Assembly (NCBI RefSeq): GCF_002215215.1 | Contig: NZ_CP018632.1 | Coordinates: 186,501 to 250,500 of the forward strand | DNA from: Granulosicoccus antarcticus IMCC3135 | Lineage (GTDB): Bacteria; Pseudomonadota; Gammaproteobacteria; Granulosicoccales; Granulosicoccaceae | Direction: 5' to 3' | DNA: 64,000 nucleotides | Shown: positions 44,764 through 53,703 of the stretch, one piece after another | Position numbering within the stretch: position 1 is the first letter of the stretch | Layout of the letters: each line of letters begins with the position of its first letter | Made by a program: the position numbers and the translations under genes | Notes under the pieces: model-generated | Databases searched by the model: none | Told to the model about the DNA's origin: nothing | What the model saw: the letters and a program-made list of their open reading frames with translations, nothing else

Positions 44764-46222
44764 CTGGGTAATTCAGTAAACTCAGTGGTTCAGACAGGGC
44801 GTAGTCGAGCCATCACCGTCAGGTTATGGCTGACCACCGATGACCAGACAAATGAGCGGTAGTGTTGCAGACCCTTCCAGGTACATCGGGTTAATCCGTA
44901 GGCGCGTTTCAGGCACGAAATGCCTGCTTCAATACCGGCTCGAAAGTTCTTTAACTGGCGATACACCCAGGCACTCTTTGCCATATCCGCGATACTGAGA
45001 CCGCGTTTCTTGTTGAAGGCCATGTCGGTGACACCCATGGCCTTTACGGCCTCCAGGTTCGCCCCACTGGCATAGCCTCCGTCGGCGGCCACTTGTCGAG
45101 GGGGCTGATCGAACAGAGTCACGTGACGCTTAAGCATCGGCAGCAATCGATCCGTATCGGCAGGGTTGCCCTCTTCGATCACCACATCCAGGATCAAGCC
45201 GCTTTTGCCCGAACTCAGATTGAGTTTGTGCCCGTACTCGATGTCTCTGGCACCCTTGATCACGATGTCGGTATGAGCTTCAAATATACTGAATATTTTC
45301 TCTTGTGCCGGGACCTTCTCACCATTGAACACGCGTCGTTGTGTTTGATCGATTACCCTTTGAATACAGGGTTTAAAGCGTGCTACCTCCGCTTGCCAAT
45401 TTGCCTTTTTGTGTATGTCTGTGCAAGAGAGGCTCACGGCCATCTCTGCCTTTTCCAGATTGGCCAACGTCACGGATGTCACCTGGATCAGATCGGCATA
45501 CAGCGGTACTTTCTCCGTTATGCCTTTCGTATTGAAGATCTGATGAGCACGTCGTTTGGCCCGGCGTTGATGATTGACGAATTCGATCACCGGCTTCCCG
45601 GGCAGTTTGCCAACCGCTTTGAGTAGTCGGGTCATGACACGCACGCTATCGAACAGCAGAGAGCTGTCTGTGGGTTCGTGAATATCCGACTCGGTGACTG
45701 TGCTGTCAATGCGGATCTTTCTCGCATTCTCAACCTTCTCGAGCTGCGCTTCCTGGAGCACGCAGTGATTGATTCGCTCCCAGGTCTCGGGTGTGATCCG
45801 ACTGATCGTATCCTGGAGAGCGGACTTCTTCGGAAACCAGCCCATGGGCAAACGGGCAAAGGCCTGGAAGGAGGCTGAATCGCACAAATGGAACGACAAC
45901 TCGTGGTAACTCAGTTGACGCATCTGCTTGAGCAAGGCGCATCGCACGACACACTCAACGGGTAGTCCGACACGCCCCGTTTTCTGCACAGCCTTCACCC
46001 GTAAATCGGCTGCAATCCAGTCCAGAACCTCAACGTGTCGATCCAGAAACGCTGAAATGGCCTTCAACTCAAGGCCGATCTCGTGTTCGCTGAATGATTC
46101 GAATATACTGGTGTTGACAGTGCGCTGAATTCGCATTGTTACCTCCGGTGGTTTTTGTGATTCCTTGTAAATCAGTCGCTTGATGCACAAGGTAGCAAAA
46201 ATCACCGGAACTTATTACCCAG
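44764..46222 (-). mobile_element. ISNCY-like insertion sequence
   Basis: Imperfect terminal inverted repeats start CTGGGTAAT at 44764 and end ATTACCCAG at 46222. One transposase gene on the minus strand fills it. No target duplication recognised. It ends inside the last codons of the GIY-YIG gene, whose stop TAA is given by the IS terminus, and separates that gene from its attC. Confidence 0.75.
44790..46136 (-). CDS. ISNCY-type transposase
   Basis: 448 aa from ATG 46136, which has GGAGG 6 nt upstream. The N-terminal part (VECVVRCALLKQMRQLSYHE, LSFHLCDSASFQAFARLPMG) and the core ARKIRIDSTVTESDIHEPTD with the first catalytic Asp match ISNCY/IS1202-like transposases. QVAADGGYASGANLEAVKAM holds the second acid and NFRAGIEAGISCLKRAYGL the third Glu. 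Looks complete, so the element may be mobile. Confidence 0.85.
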   Translation of the reverse strand: MRIQRTVNTSIFESFSEHEIGLELKAISAFLDRHVEVLDWIAADLRVKAVQKTGRVGLPVECVVRCALLKQMRQLSYHELSFHLCDSASFQAFARLPMGWFPKKSALQDTISRITPETWERINHCVLQEAQLEKVENARKIRIDSTVTESDIHEPTDSSLLFDSVRVMTRLLKAVGKLPGKPVIEFVNHQRRAKRRAHQIFNTKGITEKVPLYADLIQVTSVTLANLEKAEMAVSLSCTDIHKKANWQAEVARFKPCIQRVIDQTQRRVFNGEKVPAQEKIFSIFEAHTDIVIKGARDIEYGHKLNLSSGKSGLILDVVIEEGNPADTDRLLPMLKRHVTLFDQPPRQVAADGGYASGANLEAVKAMGVTDMAFNKKRGLSIADMAKSAWVYRQLKNFRAGIEAGISCLKRAYGLTRCTWKGLQHYRSFVWSSVVSHNLTVMARLRPV

Positions 46223-46799
46223 AAATTCCCGAATTCGGATTTGATTTCAATCGTTTAGCGTTTTCGGACGGACACCAGCTAGATTCTGGGTGCAGGCGTA
46301 TTAACTCTTCTTCTATGCAATTTTTCAAGCTTTGTGGCTCAATCTCTGCCCATGCGATTTTGACGCTGCCACCACCCTGAACATGATCTATAATCCTGCT
46401 TAGTTTTGCTCCAGTTTTTTCATGCTTTTTTATTAGGTGATTGCGAATCCGCGATCTCGGTAGATTCCTGGTTGTTTTTCCAATATAGCAAATCGTGAAT
46501 TCGTCAGAATTGATGTCACGAATAAATATTGCGTATATGTTTGCCCTACCTGAAACGGACTCTAGTAGAGTAGCATTTTCTTCTTGTAAAGCTATAGAGT
46601 TCCAAAGTGCAATATTCGATGATGCGTATGCAACCGGTCTTTGGTTATTCTCATTGAAGAGATGATCATTAACTTCTCGTACAAATGCAATCAATTCATC
46701 GGTCTTATCAAATTCCATACAAATTCTCTCAAATAATTTACCTATATTTCTGCGAGTTTGATGATGCATGTTCGAAGCGGAAGATAAGAAAGTGAGCAT
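46215..46799 (-). CDS. GIY-YIG-like nuclease domain protein
   Basis: 194 aa. GRANIYAIFI and, 12 residues on, CYIGKTTRNLPRSRIRNHLI reproduce the GIY-YIG pair followed by the Arg-rich helix; a Glu in CIEEELIRLHP would fit the metal ligand. The first 80 residues are unknown. The C-terminus ends NSGISG with a stop supplied by the ISNCY element, so the natural end may be lost. It lies 18 nt after the membrane-anchored gene and seems to share a cassette with it. AT-rich. Confidence 0.65.
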   Translation of the reverse strand: MLTFLSSASNMHHQTRRNIGKLFERICMEFDKTDELIAFVREVNDHLFNENNQRPVAYASSNIALWNSIALQEENATLLESVSGRANIYAIFIRDINSDEFTICYIGKTTRNLPRSRIRNHLIKKHEKTGAKLSRIIDHVQGGGSVKIAWAEIEPQSLKNCIEEELIRLHPESSWCPSENAKRLKSNPNSGISG

Positions 46800-46817
46800 C
46801 TAATTTTCGACTGCAGT

Positions 46818-47342
46818 TTATTTCGATTCTTCATCATCAAATAGAACAGGTATATAGCCATCGTGAATATTGGAATTAGAAAACCCCACATTTGGACTCA
46901 TTTTCTGCAAACCGTTGTCACCCTTGAACAGCAAGCTCAAAGACATATGACCTTGGTTTAAGTAACCTCGAGCAATATCTTTTGGTAATAATTTTACAAT
47001 ACCTCTGACCTTCGATTGCTTCATTATTGACAGATTGGTAAAGGTCGAATCTCCACCAAAACTTATCACCTCGAAAGCGGCACTTTGATACCTGCCACCT
47101 CCCGGAAACCAGTAAAACACGTCACCTCTACCGTAGAGTAGAATTTCATTATCTGTATAATTCTGAAACTCTACAATTAATGATACTTCGCTATCGTCTG
47201 CGCGAGAGGGGAAATCTTTAAAATGATGATGAACCTTTTCTATTAGATAAAACCCGAAAGACAATAGACCTACAAAAGTGCCTATAGCTGTCAACTTGCT
47301 AGGTAAAGACCATGACTTCCATTGTTTTCTAGTCGGTATCAA
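46818..47342 (-). CDS. Membrane-anchored hypothetical protein
   Basis: 174 aa from a TTG preceded by AGGA. After WSLPSKLTAIGTFVGLLSFG, a single N-terminal helix seen in many cassette-type and defence-associated proteins, a soluble domain of about 130 residues follows on the inner or outer face. That domain is beta-rich (SEVSLIVEFQNYTDNEILLY) and has no known family. Starts within 50 nt of the cassette boundary at 47384, as is typical for integron cassettes. Confidence 0.7.
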   Translation of the reverse strand: MIPTRKQWKSWSLPSKLTAIGTFVGLLSFGFYLIEKVHHHFKDFPSRADDSEVSLIVEFQNYTDNEILLYGRGDVFYWFPGGGRYQSAAFEVISFGGDSTFTNLSIMKQSKVRGIVKLLPKDIARGYLNQGHMSLSLLFKGDNGLQKMSPNVGFSNSNIHDGYIPVLFDDEESK

Positions 47343-47383
47343 TATTTTTTCCTGTTACTTAATATAAGGCATAACGACAAGAG

Positions 47384-47479
47384 GCATAACATCGCATTCA
47401 CCTGCAATTGACATTCCCCGAACAGAGCGTCAGCGTCGGGAGGGCAATGTCAAATGACAGGTGCAATGTACTGTTCGAT
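47384..47479 (-). other. attC recombination site, distinct type
   Basis: GCATAAC at 47384 and GTTCGAT at 47473 are the outer boxes. Between them CACCTGCAATTGACATT pairs with AATGTCAAATGACAGGTG, leaving two unpaired bases in the right arm, and an inner loop CGAACAGAGCGTCAGCGTCG remains. The extra bases again give minus orientation. It lies 105 nt after the stop of the minus-strand gene at 47584, where a cassette attC belongs. Its sequence differs from sites 1 to 3. A second GGCATAAC stands 15 bp to the left. Confidence 0.78.
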
Positions 47480-47583
47480 TTACTTATGGTCTTACTTCGC
47501 AGCGGCATGGGCTGTTCTGACTTCGCAAATTCAGTGCGGCTAGTTTTCAGGGTCGCGCGTCTTGGCGGTGGGTATTTGGTTGG

Positions 47584-48123
47584 CTACTGGTTTTTCTCTA
47601 GATGCTTTAAAATGACACTGTTAGATGCCTTGCGAATAACAACATTTTCTGAGCTTTGTTCTATCTCTATGAATCCTGATCTCGCAGGATTTCTGTGTAG
47701 AGTGGAAAGGCGTTCTAACTGCATATCCTTATATCTCGACGGTAGAGATGAAATTATTCTCTCATCTAAGTCAAAATATCCTGCAAGTTTTCTTGCTGCA
47801 GTTTGAGCATCAATTAGCGTTGCCTCCCCTTCGCTAAAACGATCTAGTTGCATTAAAACGGCATCGACTAAGTCATTGACCAAATTGGAATTCTTTCTTA
47901 GTTCCTTTTTTACTTCGCGTGATATTTTTCGAAAATCTTTTTCATTCATGCCTACGTTGCTTGGGCGTTCTTCACTTAAAAGCGGGAATCTCACTTTCCC
48001 TTGCTTGTTGTGAACGGTTTTCTCAAGATGCACATTTTTCCAATGCACACCTTGCCCATCTCCTGCTTGATGAGTATCGAAGGAAATATTTTGTCCATTT
48101 ATTAGTTTTCTTAACTTTGCCAA
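47584..48123 (-). CDS. Hypothetical cassette protein
   Basis: 179 aa, TTG start with AGGA 8 nt upstream. Charged and mostly helical (FRKISREVKKELRKNSNLVN, DLVDAVLMQLDRFSEGEATL); the end is beta-like (SGFIEIEQSSENVVIRKAS). Not recognised. Bounded by attC sites on both sides (47384 and 48338), so this is the clearest single-gene cassette of the window. Confidence 0.7.
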   Translation of the reverse strand: MAKLRKLINGQNISFDTHQAGDGQGVHWKNVHLEKTVHNKQGKVRFPLLSEERPSNVGMNEKDFRKISREVKKELRKNSNLVNDLVDAVLMQLDRFSEGEATLIDAQTAARKLAGYFDLDERIISSLPSRYKDMQLERLSTLHRNPARSGFIEIEQSSENVVIRKASNSVILKHLEKNQ

Positions 48124-48337
48124 TTTGATTCCTTTGTTCTATCAACATTTCACGACGAATTATCTGCCTGCATCTTAAATTCAAAAATTGCATAGAGTCA
48201 ATGTATCCGCCGTTTGCTGGGAGCTGCGGTACAAATACTGATCGTACTCATCAGTGAGGGCCGTAAATGATCAGTCGAATTTTGTGCGAACGGATCACTT
48301 ATCGCATTGACCTTGGCTGTAACGAAGTTTCCTAGCA

Positions 48338-48428
48338 AATCGAACAGCCGCAATAAGGTGAACTTGAGGCTGACGCGGCGAAGCGGCAGCGCAGACGTGG
48401 CTGGGTCAAGTTTCAGCTTCATTGCTTT
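48338..48428 (-). other. attC recombination site 3, split by group IIC intron
   Basis: ATCGAAC, then arms GCAATAAGGTGAACTTGA and TCAAGTTTCAGCTTCATTGC pair almost fully, with a G and an A left over in the right arm. The intron begins right after GCTTT, before the second outer box. Orientation minus. Nearly the same sequence as sites 1 and 2. Confidence 0.78.
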
Positions 48429-50356
48429 GTGTACGCCCAGCATGGGCATGAACTAATGAGGTGAAAGTCCTCTGTAGGAAGATCACCATCTAGTGATTCC
48501 AGCTATGGAGCCATTAGATGATAACTACTAGCGAATGGCAAGGGCCAATCCGTGAGGAACGGTCTGAAGGAAGCCGCTAGCAAACCTGTGAGCTGATGAA
48601 CAAGAACATCATATGAGGCGTAGGCAGAAGGCGAGTCAGCACAAGATGACGAAGCCAGGTGATCTGATGGCCACCGTAAATGATGCAGTTGTGCAGGGAA
48701 AGTTCATGTTCTTATCTGGGGAGATCTGTTTGACGTGCGATCGGCCTTTTTCCAGTGAGGCGCTGGATGACCAAGCCTTGGCTCTTTGGACTCCATCAGC
48801 CAAAGAGAGCGAATCGATGAACACCGATAGCGCCGATGCGGGCAACCGCACTGGTGATCAGACAGAAGTCAGCAGACGGCATAGTAGCCAAACGCTCACC
48901 GTAATGGGTGAGACACGGTGAAGGCCCGAACATAATGAATAAAGGAGGAGCCTTGACAGACTTGAGCACACGAACACCGTCCGGTGATGGCGTGACTCAG
49001 CGTCTTGTCACGAAGCCAGCCTTTGGTGACGATCTACTTGAACGCATTCTGGACTCTGATAATCTACGCAGAGCTTGGAACCGTGTTCGAGCCAATAAGG
49101 GAGCTGCAGGTGTCGATGGCATGTCCATTGATGAGTTTCCTGACTGGGCAAGTGCGGGGCACTGGAAACGTGTTGTCAACGAACTGGAAACAGGTCGTTA
49201 CCAGCCCTCTCCAGTCCGACGGGTTGAGATCGACAAGCCTGATGGCAGTAAGCGCCCGCTAGGTATTCCGTGCGTTTTAGATCGGATTATCCAGCAAGCT
49301 ATTGCCCAGATACTAACGCCAGTGTTTGATCCAGACTTCTCTGAGAGTAGTTTTGGATTCAGACCAAGGCGTAGTGCAAAACAAGCGGTTAAGCAGGTTC
49401 ACTCCATCATCAAGGCGGGACGTCGCATTGCTGTGGATGTGGATTTGTCCAAGTTCTTTGATCGGGTAAATCAGGATCTGCTCATGTCACTTCTCGGCAG
49501 AAAGATTCGAGACAAGCGTGTGCTACGATTGATCAAACGTTACCTGAGAGCTGGGGTTATCGATAACCAGCTTTATCAAGAGAGTCGAGACGGTGTACCT
49601 CAGGGCGGCCCACTTTCGCCGTTATTGTCGAATATCATGCTTGACCCTTTAGACAAGGAGCTGGAAAGACGCGGCCATCAATTTTCTCGCTACGCGGACG
49701 ACTTTACTATTTTAGTCAGTAGTCAGCGTGCTGGCGAACGGGTGCTACACAGCATCAGCCAATTCTTGCAAAACCGTTTGAAACTGGTTGTGAATACAAC
49801 TAAAAGCCGTGTCGTTAAAGCCAAAGATTGTCAGTTCCTGGGTTTCACTTTCGGGTCTGGCAGAATTCAATGGCACGCGTCGTCCTTGCACAATTTCAAA
49901 CGTGAGGTACGACGTTTAACGAACCGCAACTGGGGTGTATCCATGCGCTACCAGATATTCAGGCTCAGCCAGTACTTACGTGGCTGGGTAAACTATTTTG
50001 GCATTGCCAACTGCTATAACCAGTGTGTCGAACTCGATCATTGGATACGACGCCGTTTACGAATGGCCTACTGGCGGCAGTGGCGTTTACCTCGTACCAA
50101 AATAGGAAAACTGTTAAAGCTGGGAGTTAAGATACAGACAGCGGTTGCGTGCGGTCGCACGAGTAAAGGACCTTGCCGTAGTTCCAAGACCCCGGGCATT
50201 CAACAGGCGTTATCTAACGCCTACTTGAAAGCTGAAGGTTTGTTCTCATTACGCCAAGGGTGGATCTCACTTCACCATTCAGTATGAAACGCCCTGTGCG
50301 GACCCGCATGCAGGGTGTTGTGGGGAGGGCTGGCTAAACACCAGCCCTTACCCGAT
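48429..50356 (+). mobile_element. Intact group IIC intron in an attC site
   Basis: Begins GTGTACGCCCAGC and ends in the domain V and VI hairpins (GCCCTGTGCGGACCCGCATG, GGGCTGG...CCAGCCC) and TTACCCGAT. About 500 nt of ribozyme precede an uninterrupted RT gene. All parts look functional. Insertion into attC fits the known habit of the IIC-attC group. It runs opposite to cassette transcription. Confidence 0.88.
48935..50287 (+). CDS. ltrA: Group II intron reverse transcriptase/maturase
   Basis: 450 aa, the protein that helps splicing and copies the intron RNA into a new site. RT motifs: SFGFRPRRSAKQAVKQVHSI, VDVDLSKFFDRVNQDLLMSL, GVPQGGPLSPLLSNIMLDPL and RYADDFTILV with the YADD catalytic pair; the maturase X domain follows (LRGWVNYFGIANCYNQCVEL). 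There is no endonuclease domain, as in class C. ATG 48935 corresponds to the GTG of the broken copy; an in-frame TTG at 48953 with GGAGG close by is an alternative. Confidence 0.93.
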   Translation: MNKGGALTDLSTRTPSGDGVTQRLVTKPAFGDDLLERILDSDNLRRAWNRVRANKGAAGVDGMSIDEFPDWASAGHWKRVVNELETGRYQPSPVRRVEIDKPDGSKRPLGIPCVLDRIIQQAIAQILTPVFDPDFSESSFGFRPRRSAKQAVKQVHSIIKAGRRIAVDVDLSKFFDRVNQDLLMSLLGRKIRDKRVLRLIKRYLRAGVIDNQLYQESRDGVPQGGPLSPLLSNIMLDPLDKELERRGHQFSRYADDFTILVSSQRAGERVLHSISQFLQNRLKLVVNTTKSRVVKAKDCQFLGFTFGSGRIQWHASSLHNFKREVRRLTNRNWGVSMRYQIFRLSQYLRGWVNYFGIANCYNQCVELDHWIRRRLRMAYWRQWRLPRTKIGKLLKLGVKIQTAVACGRTSKGPCRSSKTPGIQQALSNAYLKAEGLFSLRQGWISLHHSV

Positions 50357-50562
50357 TCGGTATGCGTTTAAAATTGACATGTCCGTCGTGACTCGCGCTC
50401 CGTTGCTAATGTTAGTATGTCAAGACTAATCAAAATAGTGTCTACTGCCAGCGAGCATACGGCGTAAAATTATATCCAATTGCAATAAAGAAAATAGAAA
50501 TTTCTCAACAACTGCGTTAGCTCTCTATTCGCACTGCGATCTGCTGCGTTTCCATATGTTAT

Positions 50563-51548
50563 TTATTGGCAATTTGAAAATTCTCTCCCAACATCATCTT
50601 CATACTTAGTCAGCAATTTCATAAACAAAATGGATTTCGTGTAGTCCAACGCGATTTTTTCTTCTTGTATGTATGCAGTTAAAAAACAATTCGTAATCTG
50701 ATTAAGCATAATTGCCGTGGCATGTGCTGGCAAAGTCATTCCTGAATTTGATTGGCCAATCAAAAGTAAATCTTCTTTCGCTTCCTCCATACCCAGTAGT
50801 GTTTTCATTTCACTGTAATCAGCGTGGATATTTCTACTCGCTAGTTTGTAATAGTGAGACCATCCATCTAAATTTACATGCCCTCTTAATTTTTCCAGCT
50901 TTGAATACCCAGTAAACTTGCGAGCCCAGTGCCAGTGAATTTCGCCCTCACTCAATGCTTCTTTTAGCTCTAAAGCGTCCTCTAACTCCTTATCAGTATA
51001 TGGTTCAACTTCCATTTTCTCTGCAGTTTTTTGATACTCTTCAATTCCTTCTACATTTTTTATATAGCCGTGTCTAATATAATCAACTGCAGCACTCTTC
51101 CCATATTTATGAATTATCAAGCAAGTTACTGATATCTCGAATAAAGTCCGCCACCTAGCCAAAGCACCATCAGGATAACCTCCCTTTATTAAATGTATAA
51201 TCTCTGATGTAATTCTGCATGCATTCGCATGGAGTCTCATGAGTACGCCAAGTAGCGGATCATTTTCTAACTCCGGGAAACTTAGATAATATTCTTGAAA
51301 CCAGAAAGCGGCTTCCTGAGTCGCAATGTAATGCAACTCAAGTTTATCGAGTCCTGGCCCCCAACGTTTACAATTTCTATCTATAAACTCTTGATGCTCT
51401 TTGCGCTGGCTTAATAAGTTGTCTTTTTCTGTGTCTTTTGTTGTTTCGAAAAATATTTTCGTAGCCTCATCCAGTAATTCTTCAAATTCAATCTGACTAT
51501 CTTTTTTTCAAGCCTACTTTGAGCTGCTTTCAAAATATCGTCAAACAT
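50563..51548 (-). CDS. DUF5677 family protein with one-base frameshift near its start
   Basis: The main frame 50563-51336 encodes LRLHANACRITSEIIHLIKG and GYPDGALARWRTLFEISVTC, the hallmark of DUF5677 (helical, unknown function). The true start is probably ATG 51548 (MFDDILKAAQSRLEKK, AGGAA upstream), but a run of seven A near 51507 is one base short to join it to DSQIEFEELLDEATKIFFET in the main frame. This is either a slippage mutation or a sequence error. If corrected the protein has about 328 residues. Minus strand; it would be the cassette served by attC site 3. Confidence 0.72.
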
Positions 51549-51580
51549 TTTTGTTCCTATTAGTGAAAACGCGCGAGCGA

Positions 51581-51628
51581 TCTTCTTCTTCTTCTTCTTC
51601 TTCTTCTTCTTCTTCTTCTTCTTCTTCT
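51581..51628. repeat. Trinucleotide microsatellite (TCT)16
   Basis: Forty-eight bases of unbroken TCT repeats, reading AGA on the minus strand, about 35 nt upstream of the start of the DUF5677 gene. Length variation would alter spacing of that promoter region. Confidence 0.97.
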
Positions 51629-52100
51629 ACACACAGATCCAGTCTCGGCGCAGACGTGAACTTCTCTGTTGCACTATATTTTTTTCAAATCAGCACGTTT
51701 TCGTAATGTGGCCGAATTGTTGAAAGTGGACCTTAGCAAACCGAACAAGTATTCGGTGGGTTCAGTTATGCACCAATACCAACGCCTCACCCGTATCAGT
51801 AAAAGCCCGCGTCACCCCATCACCAATACGAATTCAAAACCCATCCAAGTCCACTACGCCCCCACCATCCACCCCTGAAATATCGCACATACGTCACATT
51901 TCTCCAAACCCTATATCCCGTTATTTTTACCACCCCCAAATAACCCCTTCCAAGTTAAAGAAGCTCCCCCGAAGCAAACGTCCCCAAACCTAATTTCTGC
52001 CGCCCAAACCACAGTCAGCAACCAGCCTGTCAGTAAAACTCCCAGACTGGTAAAATCCAGCCACGGCTGCTTGCCGCTACTCAAAAAAGGGAGAATGATT
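51629..52100. other. Intergenic, end of the cassette array
   Basis: No integrase gene and no attI-like site recognised, although on this side an integron platform would be expected. Pyrimidine-rich, Cys/Pro-type sequence without frames worth reporting. Confidence 0.4.
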
Positions 52101-52922
52101 GTGTCTACAAAGGATGTGCAAGTTGGTGTCAAGGGCAGGCCTGCCTGGTATCTACCCGCTCAAGTCTGTTTGCTGCTGGTCTTGGCTTTTTCCTTGTCCA
52201 GTTGCCAGACCATTACTCGTATCAGTTGCAACCAGAAGAACTGGACCAAGGCCGGTCAGAAGGACGGTAAGGCAGGCAAGGTGTCTGAGGTGAGCTTTCA
52301 GGAGCATTTCGATAAATGCTCTGCAGCAGGCTCCGATGCCGACGAGGCTGCTTACATGACCGGCTATCGCTCAGGGCTGGGTAACTTCTGCACGCTTGAT
52401 AATGGACTGGAACAAGCCACTCAGGGTTTTGAAAACAAGAACATCTGCCTGAGCGTCATGGGGCCTGATTTTGACAACGGTTTCGCGCAAGGCCTGGCCG
52501 TTCTCTGTAGTGCTTCGGGTGGCCAGCGGTTCGGTATGTCCGGGGGAACTTACAGAGGTTCCTGTCCTGCTGGAACCGAGCAGGAATTTCTCACAAGCTA
52601 TCTCAACGCGATTAACTTGGCGCTGCCGCAATCCATGCAGGACATCGCAACGCTTGAGGAAAAACGCGACTCACTGGACTCCGAGATCGATCTTCTGGAA
52701 ACACTGGTGAGCTATCAGGACAAGGAGCTTAAGTCTGCTGAAGCTGCTGAGAGCAAAGCCTTCAAAGATCTGGTGAAACAGCAACGCTCTACCTACAAGA
52801 GTGATTTGAGTAGTCGCCAGAGTGAAAAGTGGAAGACCGAAAGTGATCTGGACGAGGCCGAGAAAAAACGCGAGAACTTGCAGAAAATGCAGCAGCAGTG
52901 GCAGATTGAACTGGATTCCTGA
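52101..52922 (+). CDS. DUF2799-type lipoprotein
   Basis: 273 aa from GTG 52101 (GGGAG 7 nt upstream; an ATG 6 nt earlier is too close to it). The signal ends in LSSC, a lipobox. The mature part repeats the W..AGQKDGKAGK and Y.TGYRSGLGNFC / FDNGFAQGLAVLC patterns of DUF2799 proteins, with paired Cys. The C-terminal 90 residues form a coiled coil (LEEKRDSLDSEIDLLETLVS, DEAEKKRENLQKMQQQWQ). Probably an envelope protein; function unknown. Confidence 0.8.
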   Translation: MSTKDVQVGVKGRPAWYLPAQVCLLLVLAFSLSSCQTITRISCNQKNWTKAGQKDGKAGKVSEVSFQEHFDKCSAAGSDADEAAYMTGYRSGLGNFCTLDNGLEQATQGFENKNICLSVMGPDFDNGFAQGLAVLCSASGGQRFGMSGGTYRGSCPAGTEQEFLTSYLNAINLALPQSMQDIATLEEKRDSLDSEIDLLETLVSYQDKELKSAEAAESKAFKDLVKQQRSTYKSDLSSRQSEKWKTESDLDEAEKKRENLQKMQQQWQIELDS

Positions 52923-52999
52923 TTAATTCACGATCACCAAACAGGGTGCTCTTCAGGATCTGGCAACCAGCATATAGGTGCACGACGGCGGCCAGATAC

Positions 53000-53635
53000 C
53001 TATCGGCCTTTCCACAGGCACCAGGTAGCCAGCAATGGCGAGACTCCTGAACGCATGGAATGCAGGGCATTAGGCGGATTATGGACGATGCCGCCAATGC
53101 CCGGCTCATGCCACTCACCACTGTTCTGCTGCCACTGACCCGGTGTCAGTGCCACATAAACCTCTTCAGGCAAGTGTCGATGCTCGGGGTAGGTGACACC
53201 CGGTCTCATCACACTTACGCCAATCCAGACATCATCGCGCTCTTCCAGTCCACCCTTGCCAACCAGTGTCGCATTAGCATGACCGGAAAGAAAAGGCTCA
53301 CCGGTACGCTCGGCACCGGGGCGTATGAACCAGCTCAGTTGCGGTGCCAGGCTAGCCAGTGACCGAGCATGTTCGATAAGCGCTGCCAATGCGTCTGTTG
53401 CCTGTGTGCTCCCCTCTGTCGCAGGTACCGACAGATCTTCCACAAGACCATCGAGCAAACTGCAGCAGGGCTGGATCACCGGTTCCGGACTCATCCTTTG
53501 CCCGGGTGTGGCCTGCATGGCATCCACAATGCGCTGCACGGTCAGGCGGGCAGGGCTATGGGCTGCGCTACGATCATCAATGGCCGCCTGCAGGGTGTGC
53601 AGAAAATGTTGCAGTTCAGGATGTCGATCATGCAT
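53000..53635 (-). CDS. Cupin related to DMSP lyases DddL/DddQ
   Basis: 211 aa. A C-terminal cupin barrel with metal ligands in EHRHLPEEVY (His152, His154, Glu158, Tyr160) and NALHSM (His192), as in the DMSP lyase cupins that split dimethylsulfoniopropionate to DMS and acrylate; QLSWFIRPG before the barrel also fits. The N-terminal 95 residues are helical. It follows dctM by 69 nt on the same strand, so the TRAP system probably imports the substrate. A different carboxylate substrate cannot be excluded, and no acrylate-consuming genes are near. Confidence 0.75.
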   Translation of the reverse strand: MHDRHPELQHFLHTLQAAIDDRSAAHSPARLTVQRIVDAMQATPGQRMSPEPVIQPCCSLLDGLVEDLSVPATEGSTQATDALAALIEHARSLASLAPQLSWFIRPGAERTGEPFLSGHANATLVGKGGLEERDDVWIGVSVMRPGVTYPEHRHLPEEVYVALTPGQWQQNSGEWHEPGIGGIVHNPPNALHSMRSGVSPLLATWCLWKGR

Positions 53636-53703
53636 GAGCCGCGCCGGTGAGCAAGAGTCAATCTTTTAATACACCGGCGCATGATGCAAAGTCAATGAAG
53701 GTT

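Noticed and set aside
51581-51628. CRISPR-like array
   Set aside because: It is a simple trinucleotide tract with no spacers.
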